The notes under the pieces: generated by a model | What the model saw: the letters and a program-made list of their open reading frames with translations, nothing else | What the model was told of the DNA's origin: nothing | The model's database searches: none | Source: Lachnospiraceae bacterium | GTDB lineage: Bacteria; Bacillota; Clostridia; Lachnospirales; Lachnospiraceae | Direction of reading: 5' to 3' | Assembly: GCA_029067085.1 (NCBI GenBank) | Contig: JAIEFE010000015.1 | Coordinates: forward strand, 305,633-369,632 | Length of the DNA stretch: 64,000 nt | Made by a program: the position numbers and the translations under genes | Part shown: one piece after another, positions 58,350 to 64,000 of the stretch | Layout of the letters: each line of letters starts with the position of its first letter | How positions within the stretch are numbered: the first letter of the stretch is position 1

Positions 58350-58925
58350 ATGGAGGCATTCAGTAACAGAGAGGAGCAGTTTATGGTAATTGAGGGTGGA
58401 AAACAAACTTACACCGTTGCGGATATTGAGGCGCTTCCGCCGGGTGAGCGCGCCGAGCTGATCGACGGGGAAATGTTCGTCATGGATGCGCCGTCCATCA
58501 CGCATCAGCGGATACTCGGTGAACTCCATGTGCAGATTTATATGCATATTAAAAACAATAAGGGACCCTGCGAGGTATTTATCTCGCCCGCCGTATATGT
58601 GAAGAATGACATATACAATTATGTGGAACCTGATATCACCGTGATCTGCAAGGAAGACAGGCTGGACGAAAAAGGTTGCCATGGAGCGCCGGACTGGGTG
58701 ATCGAGATTGCTTCTCCCGGCAATAAGTACATGGATTACGGACGCAAACTCATGCTGTACCAGTCTGCAGGCGTCCGGGAATACTGGATCGTCGATCCCG
58801 CCAAAAAAATCGTCACCATATATGACTTTGCCCATGGGGAGGGCCCCGACATTCATCCGTTTACCGAACCGGTCAAGGTTGGGATCTATGAGGATTTCTA
58901 TCTGGATCTCAGTTCTTTTCTGTAG
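58350..58925 (+). CDS. Uma2-family (DUF820) nuclease-like protein
   Basis: 191 residues from the ATG at 58350, eight bases after AAGGAGG. PD-(D/E)XK-type pattern with VEPDITVICKEDRL, APDWVIEIASPG and the typical tail YQSAGVREYWIVDPAKK. Restriction-endonuclease fold of unproven function, common in Cyanobacteria and found in mobile contexts elsewhere. Preceded by its own promoter and a structured leader. Confidence 0.85.
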   Translation: MEAFSNREEQFMVIEGGKQTYTVADIEALPPGERAELIDGEMFVMDAPSITHQRILGELHVQIYMHIKNNKGPCEVFISPAVYVKNDIYNYVEPDITVICKEDRLDEKGCHGAPDWVIEIASPGNKYMDYGRKLMLYQSAGVREYWIVDPAKKIVTIYDFAHGEGPDIHPFTEPVKVGIYEDFYLDLSSFL

Positions 58926-58936
58926 TAACAATCCCC

Positions 58937-58975
58937 TGTAGGACACTGTGCCGAAAGGCGCAGTGCCCTCCTACA
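58937..58975. terminator. Bidirectional terminator between Uma2-family and PAS genes
   Basis: TGTAGGACACTGTGCC / GGCGCAGTGCCCTCCTACA stem with a GAAA loop and TTT beyond, between convergent genes. Confidence 0.8.
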
Positions 58976-58980
58976 TTTAC

Positions 58981-59364
58981 TCACGAAAAATCATACTGCT
59001 TCGCCATCTCCAAATTCCGGTACTCATGCTTCTCATAATAACCGATCAGCGCACCGTCCTCATTCCGCAAAGCCACCATATAGACATCTTTATTCTCTTT
59101 TTCATTATGGTATGTATAGAGGATGTTGTGCTCTGTGCTCTCTTGAAACCACGCCACCACTTTTTTGATCAATTCACCGGAGTGCGGGTTATGACAGACC
59201 AAAATGCTCTGTCCCACCAGTGCCGCCCCGCCGCGCTTTTCATAGCGCACTACCGCCGCCGGATTCATATAAATGATCTCATGTTCTACGTTACAGATGA
59301 CCACCGGGCAGGGATTCTGGTCGGTGATACTTTTAAAATATTGTGAGAGATCTTTTTCTTTCAT
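58981..59364 (-). CDS. Single-domain PAS protein
   Basis: 127 residues, almost entirely one PAS domain: QNPCPVVICNVEHEIIYMNPAAVVRYEKRGGAALVGQ, then CHNPHSGELIKKVVAWF and MVALRNEDGALIGYYEKHEYR. No kinase, cyclase or DNA-binding domain is attached, so it should act by binding a ligand or a partner protein. GGAGGG precedes the ATG. Divergent from the XRE/TPR gene. Confidence 0.82.
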   Translation of the reverse strand: MKEKDLSQYFKSITDQNPCPVVICNVEHEIIYMNPAAVVRYEKRGGAALVGQSILVCHNPHSGELIKKVVAWFQESTEHNILYTYHNEKENKDVYMVALRNEDGALIGYYEKHEYRNLEMAKQYDFS

Positions 59365-59427
59365 TTTTATAACCCTCCGTTCTTAACTTTCAGTTAAATT
59401 ATTTTCCTGTAACTTAACATCCTTTCC

Positions 59428-59456
59428 ATTGTATCGGATTTTTTAACATGCTACAA
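59428..59456 (-). promoter_or_regulatory. Promoter of the PAS gene
   Basis: TTGTAG (59451-59456), 17-bp spacer, TACAAT (59428-59433). Confidence 0.55.
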
Positions 59457-59486
59457 TCCAGTTAGCAAAAAAAATGACATAGTACT

Positions 59487-59555
59487 TTGCGAAACGTATC
59501 ACAACGCTATAATAATTTTTAAAATAGTATTTCATTAGCACGAAGCGTTTCGCAA
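59487..59555. promoter_or_regulatory. Operator-like inverted repeat around the XRE/TPR promoter
   Basis: Perfect ten-base arms TTGCGAAACG (59487-59496) and CGTTTCGCAA (59546-59555), 59 bp apart centre to centre, enclosing TATAAT (59508-59513). Spacing is close to a whole number of helical turns, so looping by the regulator is possible. Confidence 0.55.
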
Positions 59556-59590
59556 TCATCTCAAACATTACCAAAAGGAGGCGAAGTACC

Positions 59591-60661
59591 TTGGCTATTC
59601 ATCAGATCATATACAAAAAAAGAAAGGAACTCGGTTTGACACAGGAACAATTGGCCGCTTATCTCAATGTTTCGACCGCTGCGGTCAGTAAGTGGGAAAA
59701 CGGTGTTGCCAGCCCTGACATCTCTCTGCTGCCGCCCCTCGCCCGCCTGTTAAAGACTGACATAAACACGCTCCTCAGCTTTACCGAGGATATGACCGAG
59801 CAGGAAATTCATCATTTTTGCGAGAAGATCACCACTCTGGTCCGGGAAAAAAGCTTTGCGGAAGGGTTTCAAGAAGCGTCGGAGAAAATCCATGAATTCC
59901 CCCACAATGAAACCCTGCTGCACAGTCTCGCACTGCTGCTTGACAGTCTGCTTTTGTTCGCTGATCTTTCTGTAGACGAACGGCATCCATACGAAGAGAC
60001 GATCACCGTCTGGTATCAGCGTCTCTCCGCGAGCAGCGATGATAAAATACGCAACAGCGTAGACTATATAATGGCCAGCCGTCTGATTCGAACCGGCCGA
60101 TACGACGAAGCACAGATGATCCTGAATCGCATGCCCGACAAGGAGGAGTTCATGCGGTCTGTTGCAGACAAGGCACTTCTTCAGGTTCTCCTCTATGAAG
60201 AGCAGGGGCAGCCGGAAAAAGCTGCTGAAGATCTGCAGCGCATGCTTCTCTCCTCCCTGAACAAAGTGCAGCTCCTCCTCTGTAAACTGGCGGACGCGGA
60301 AGCCTCCGCAGGAGAAATGCAGGCCGCAGAACACATCGCGGAAAAGGCCGCACAGATGACGCCGCTCTTTGACCTTTGGCCCTACAATGCCTATGTGGCG
60401 TCGCTGCAGATCAACGTCAGAAAACAAGATGCTGACGAGACGATGCGCCTGCTGAAAGAACTGCTTCAGGCTTCGCAATCGCCCTGGGATATGGCATCTT
60501 CTCCGCTCTTTTGCCGCATCCGGAAGGATCCGCCCGAAAAGTCCACCCATCCGGAGTTTCTGTCACAGATACTGAAATCTGATCTGGAGCAGGATCCCGC
60601 TTACGATTTTCTGCGGAACAGAGAGGATTTTAAGGCACTGCTCGCCTCCTGTCCTTCCTAG
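59591..60661 (+). CDS. XRE-family regulator with TPR-like sensor domain
   Basis: 356 residues starting with TTG at 59591, nine bases after AAGGAGG; no ATG alternative. Helix-turn-helix KKRKELGLTQEQLAAYLNVSTAAVSKWENGVASPDISLLPPLARLL, followed by helical repeats typical of TPR-containing Rgg/PlcR-like or related regulators. It ends in a 4-bp overlap with the convergent ABC exporter. An inverted repeat brackets its promoter, suggesting autoregulation. Ligand unknown. Confidence 0.83.
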   Translation: MAIHQIIYKKRKELGLTQEQLAAYLNVSTAAVSKWENGVASPDISLLPPLARLLKTDINTLLSFTEDMTEQEIHHFCEKITTLVREKSFAEGFQEASEKIHEFPHNETLLHSLALLLDSLLLFADLSVDERHPYEETITVWYQRLSASSDDKIRNSVDYIMASRLIRTGRYDEAQMILNRMPDKEEFMRSVADKALLQVLLYEEQGQPEKAAEDLQRMLLSSLNKVQLLLCKLADAEASAGEMQAAEHIAEKAAQMTPLFDLWPYNAYVASLQINVRKQDADETMRLLKELLQASQSPWDMASSPLFCRIRKDPPEKSTHPEFLSQILKSDLEQDPAYDFLRNREDFKALLASCPS

Positions 60662-62439
60662 GCAATATCCTCCATCTGTGCCGTGTACAGCCGATAATAA
60701 TACCCTCTTTTCTCTATCAGCTCCTGATGTGTGCCGGATTCCAGTATACCGCCCTCATCAATGTACATGATCCTGTCACAGCTCTTGATGGTGGAGAGCC
60801 TGTGGGCAATGATAAAGGAGGTTCTGCCCTGCATCATCGCATTCAACCCCTGCTGAAGCGCTCTTTCCGTATGCATATCAATGCTGGAGGTCGCTTCGTC
60901 CAGAATCAGGATCGACGGATCGCTCAGCAGGGTCCTCGCGAAGGAAACCAGCTGCATCTGTCCCTGAGAAAGCAGAGAGCCGCGCTCTTTCACCTCTGTC
61001 TGATAGCCGTCAGGAAATTTCCTGATAAATTCATCCGCGCAGACCGTCTTTGCCGCCTCTGCCACTTCCTCCGCCGTAGCATCCAGCCTGCCATATCGGA
61101 TATTATCCTCGATCGTACCTGAGAAGAGGAAACTGTCCTGCAGCATAATGCCCATTCCGGAACGGAGGGAGGCGATCGTCACCTTCGCAATATCCTGTCC
61201 GTCGATCAGAATCCTTCCGCCATCCACATTATAAAATCGGGACAGAAGATTTACAATGGTGCTCTTTCCCGCTCCCGTAGGTCCTACCAGCGCTACGCTC
61301 TCGCCGGGCTTCACGGTAAAGGAAATATCGTGGAGAACCTCCTTATCTGACTCGTAACCAAAGGTCACATGCTCAAAGACCACCTCGCCTCTGATAGGCG
61401 GCATGGGAACCGCATCCGGCGCATCGTCCACAGTGACAGGCTCATCCATCGTCTCAAAAATACGCTCCAGATAAGCAATGTTGTTAATGAAATTATTAAA
61501 TATGTTTCCCAGATTCATGATCGGCTGCCAGAAGCGGGAAGCATAGGATGAGATCGCAACGATCACGCCAAGGCTTGTATTGCCCTGTCCGAGGATGATC
61601 AGACCGAAGATAAAGACGGCCGCCCTCACGCAAACGGAGATATTATCGATGCCGGGCCACACCAGATTGCTGTAAGTTACCGCCCGCGTCCACGCACTCC
61701 GACACTGATTGCACAGTTCGGCAAAGGTCTCTTCGTTTTCCTCCTCCCTCGCAAAGATCTGGGTGATCTTTGCACCCACGATGTTTTCCTGCAGATACGC
61801 GTTTAAGTTGGAATTTTTATTTGACACCTGCTGCCAAGCTTTTCTCTGCCTGTTTTTGATCCACAGCATAAAAACCGCAAGCACAGGTACCCCTGCAAGC
61901 ACTACCAGAGAGAGTCTGACATCCACACAGAACATAAAGATCACAATAAAGATCAGATTCATGATCTCCAGTACCACATTGATCAACCCATTGGAAAGCA
62001 TATCGGAAACTGAGTTTACATAATTCACCACCCGTATCAGTATCTTGCCCTGCGGCCTGTCGTCGTAATACTGAAACGGAAGCTTCTGTAAATGCGCAAA
62101 CAGGTCTCTCCTGATATCATAGATAATGTTCTGGCTGACGCGGATCATAATGTGGGATCTGACCGTCGTGAACACTACGCTGACCATATAAGTCAAAATC
62201 AATAGAGCCACCAAAACCAAAAGCTGCCTGACATCTTTGGCAGGTATTGCATCATCAAGAGCTTTCTGCGTCACCATGGGCGCAAACAGAGCCGCTACGC
62301 CGCCGCAGGCGCTTAAGAACAGGGACAGAAGCATTTTCCACAGATACTTTTTGATGTAACCGGAAGCGCGCAACAGATGCCGAATATCAAAGGGCGTCTC
62401 AAGCGCCTCGTCTTCTCTGAATGTATTTCTCCTCGCCAT
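60658..62439 (-). CDS. Heterodimeric ABC exporter subunit with canonical ATPase
   Basis: 593 residues from the ATG at 62439, with GGAGG ten bases upstream; ten extra codons precede it without a site. Six membrane helices, Walker A GPTGAGKST, signature LSQGQMQLV, Walker B ILILDEATSSID with catalytic Glu. Its partner upstream has Asp at that position. The start lies five bases after the partner's stop. Converges with the XRE/TPR regulator, which may respond to the same compound. Confidence 0.9.
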   Translation of the reverse strand: MARRNTFREDEALETPFDIRHLLRASGYIKKYLWKMLLSLFLSACGGVAALFAPMVTQKALDDAIPAKDVRQLLVLVALLILTYMVSVVFTTVRSHIMIRVSQNIIYDIRRDLFAHLQKLPFQYYDDRPQGKILIRVVNYVNSVSDMLSNGLINVVLEIMNLIFIVIFMFCVDVRLSLVVLAGVPVLAVFMLWIKNRQRKAWQQVSNKNSNLNAYLQENIVGAKITQIFAREEENEETFAELCNQCRSAWTRAVTYSNLVWPGIDNISVCVRAAVFIFGLIILGQGNTSLGVIVAISSYASRFWQPIMNLGNIFNNFINNIAYLERIFETMDEPVTVDDAPDAVPMPPIRGEVVFEHVTFGYESDKEVLHDISFTVKPGESVALVGPTGAGKSTIVNLLSRFYNVDGGRILIDGQDIAKVTIASLRSGMGIMLQDSFLFSGTIEDNIRYGRLDATAEEVAEAAKTVCADEFIRKFPDGYQTEVKERGSLLSQGQMQLVSFARTLLSDPSILILDEATSSIDMHTERALQQGLNAMMQGRTSFIIAHRLSTIKSCDRIMYIDEGGILESGTHQELIEKRGYYYRLYTAQMEDIA

Positions 62440-62444
62440 AATCC

Positions 62445-64000
62445 TTATTCCTCCCCGGTCTGCAAACACACCAGACTGTAATAATATCCTTTTTTCGCCA
62501 CCAGTTCCTCATGTGATCCGGCTTCCGTGATGCGTCCATCCTGCAAAATAAGAATCCGATCGGCCGCTTTCGCGGTGGAGATCCGCTGTGCGATAACTAT
62601 CTTAGTACAGGAAAAATCCAATTCCGAAAGACCATGTTGAATCTGCTTCTCCGTCTCCAGATCCACCGCCGAGGTGGTATCGTCCAGAATCAGAATGGCG
62701 GGACGCACAGCCAAGGCCCTCGCCAGTGAGATCCGCTGCTTCTGACCCCCGGAAAGCCCTACGCCGCGCTCACCGACAATGGTGTCATATCTCTCCGGCA
62801 TCCTGTCTATGAATTCTGAAGCAGCCGAATATTTCGCGAACTTCATCACTTCTTCCAGACTGACATGACTGTCACCATATGCAATATTGCCGTCTATGGT
62901 ATCCGAGTACAGCAGCACATCCTGCGTGGCCAAACCGATGTTTTTGCGAAGCTGCTGCAGCTTCATATCCTGCACATTGACCCCGTCGATCAGCACCTCC
63001 CCCTCCGTCACTTCATAAAACCGGGGAATCAGCTGGATCAGAGAGGTCTTTCCACACCCCGTCTCTCCCATGATCGCCAGCGTTTCTCCGGGATTGACCG
63101 TGAAAGTCACATTATGAAGCACAGGAAGATTCGCGTCGGCATACTGAAAGCTTACATTCTTAAACTCGATCCTGCCTTCAAAGCGCCCCGGCAGATCGAC
63201 CGCTTCCGGCTTATCCACGATCTCAGGCTCGGAATAATAGATTTCCATCACTTTTTCCGAGGCGGCCGAAAAGCGCTGAAACTCGTTCATCACGTTGCCC
63301 AGCTGCCGCATGGGATTGGCAATCGCCCAGATCAAACCCGAAAAAGCCACATACTCTCCCATGGTAATCCGTCCCCCTATAATGAAAAGCCCCCCGACAA
63401 TAAGCAGCACCACGGGCATCAGATTGGCGAGTGTCTCCACAAAGGGAAAATAGACCAACCAAGTCAATGCTGTTTTTTTGTTGGTCTGCGCGTAATCCCT
63501 GCTGCAGTCGTCAAATTTTTTCATCTCGTAGCTCTCTCTGGCAAAAGCTTTCACCACACGGTTTCCCGCTATATTTTCCTGTGCTGCCGTATTGAGAAGA
63601 GAAAGTTTCTCCCGCAGAGCCTTGTGCTGCGGCGCAACACGCTTCTTAAACAGGACGATGATCAGAAAGATAAGCGGAGCGATGGCGAGCATGCACAGCG
63701 CCAGAAGCCAGTCCATATACAGGAAATAGATTGCCGCCGCGCTAAGGAGCGCTATGGATTCCATGATACTGCGCATCACCCATGCCAGCATATGGCGCAC
63801 CGCATCCAGATCTCCCGTCATTCTGGTCATCAGATCTCCCGTACCAAAGGCGCTGTAAAACATCATATCCTGATGCTCTATCTTATGAAAAAGATAGGTC
63901 CTGAGGCGGTACAACACCTTCTGCGAGACAAATTCCACATCCATACACACCAGATAAACGATCAGCGTTCGCAGCAGGGTAAGGAGGATCATCGCCGCGA
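62445..64000 (-). CDS. Heterodimeric ABC exporter subunit, degenerate site (5' end outside window)
   Basis: At least 517 codons, open through the right edge, so the true start lies outside. Membrane helices precede Walker A GETGCGKTS, signature LSGGQKQRIS and Walker B ILILDDTTSAVD, where Asp replaces the catalytic Glu. This is the degenerate half of a second exporter pair with the next gene. Substrate unknown. Confidence 0.9.
   Translation of the reverse strand, partial: AAMILLTLLRTLIVYLVCMDVEFVSQKVLYRLRTYLFHKIEHQDMMFYSAFGTGDLMTRMTGDLDAVRHMLAWVMRSIMESIALLSAAAIYFLYMDWLLALCMLAIAPLIFLIIVLFKKRVAPQHKALREKLSLLNTAAQENIAGNRVVKAFARESYEMKKFDDCSRDYAQTNKKTALTWLVYFPFVETLANLMPVVLLIVGGLFIIGGRITMGEYVAFSGLIWAIANPMRQLGNVMNEFQRFSAASEKVMEIYYSEPEIVDKPEAVDLPGRFEGRIEFKNVSFQYADANLPVLHNVTFTVNPGETLAIMGETGCGKTSLIQLIPRFYEVTEGEVLIDGVNVQDMKLQQLRKNIGLATQDVLLYSDTIDGNIAYGDSHVSLEEVMKFAKYSAASEFIDRMPERYDTIVGERGVGLSGGQKQRISLARALAVRPAILILDDTTSAVDLETEKQIQHGLSELDFSCTKIVIAQRISTAKAADRILILQDGRITEAGSHEELVAKKGYYYSLVCLQTGEE

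Noticed and set aside
1-64000. CRISPR arrays, tRNA or rRNA genes, transposases
   Set aside because: None found on reading either strand; no repeat-spacer periodicity and no mobile-element enzyme genes.

Overview
The window looks like a chromosomal segment of a spore-forming, gut-type Lachnospiraceae (class Clostridia). Evidence is a complete spoIIAA-spoIIAB-sigF operon, a SpoIID-like/LysM spore-type protein, strong AGGAGG ribosome sites, TTGACA/TATAAT promoters, small families typical of this group (DUF6465-like and, tentatively, DUF6033-like) and a gut-type manno-oligosaccharide locus. Most genes are on the minus strand. No rRNA, tRNA, CRISPR array, phage or transposase gene was seen.

Layout. 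1-4.6 kb: truncated NatA-type ABC ATPase, two related proteins of unknown function (one with a broken C-terminus), and a GHKL kinase/LytTR regulator pair. 4.6-9.8 kb: accessory block with yefM-yoeB, an ABC exporter with an XRE regulator, a VanZ-like gene and a Fic gene. The last codons of yoeB plus its terminator recur behind the VanZ and Fic genes. 9.8-19.3 kb: conserved core (sigF operon, zinc-ribbon/TPR protein, 48-residue protein, folC, FapA-like protein, T-box-controlled valS). 19.3-31.2 kb: HD-GYP sensor, ECF S-component, PadR envelope operon (padR-DUF1700-DUF4097-pspC), azlCD, trkH/trkA, SpoIID/LysM protein. 31.3-40.7 kb: beta-manno-oligosaccharide system (two GH130 phosphorylases, cellobiose 2-epimerase, sugar ABC importer, AraC and LacI regulators). 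40.8-46 kb: heterodimeric ABC exporter preceded by a small leader ORF and hairpin, then a GH13 enzyme. 46-52 kb: repeat-rich intergenic DNA, DinG/XPD-type helicase, HPr-like protein without the phospho-histidine, and an SOS-type radical-SAM/glycosylase-like pair. 52-64 kb: two GNATs, an AT-rich TetR/flavoprotein island, a second LytTR/GHKL pair, asnA, Uma2-family protein, PAS protein, XRE/TPR regulator and a second heterodimeric ABC exporter cut by the right edge.

How parts work together. In the mannan locus the importer brings in oligosaccharides, the epimerase turns the reducing mannose into glucose, and the two phosphorylases release mannose-1-phosphate. A TAAGTAAC element lies before the lacI, importer and enzyme transcription units. 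The exporter at 40.9-44.4 kb resembles the Bacillus BmrB-BmrCD attenuation arrangement. The radical-SAM pair carries two GAAC-N4-GTTC boxes flanking its promoter.

Starts were moved where a ribosome site or mapped promoter required it. All family assignments come from reading the sequence without database searches.
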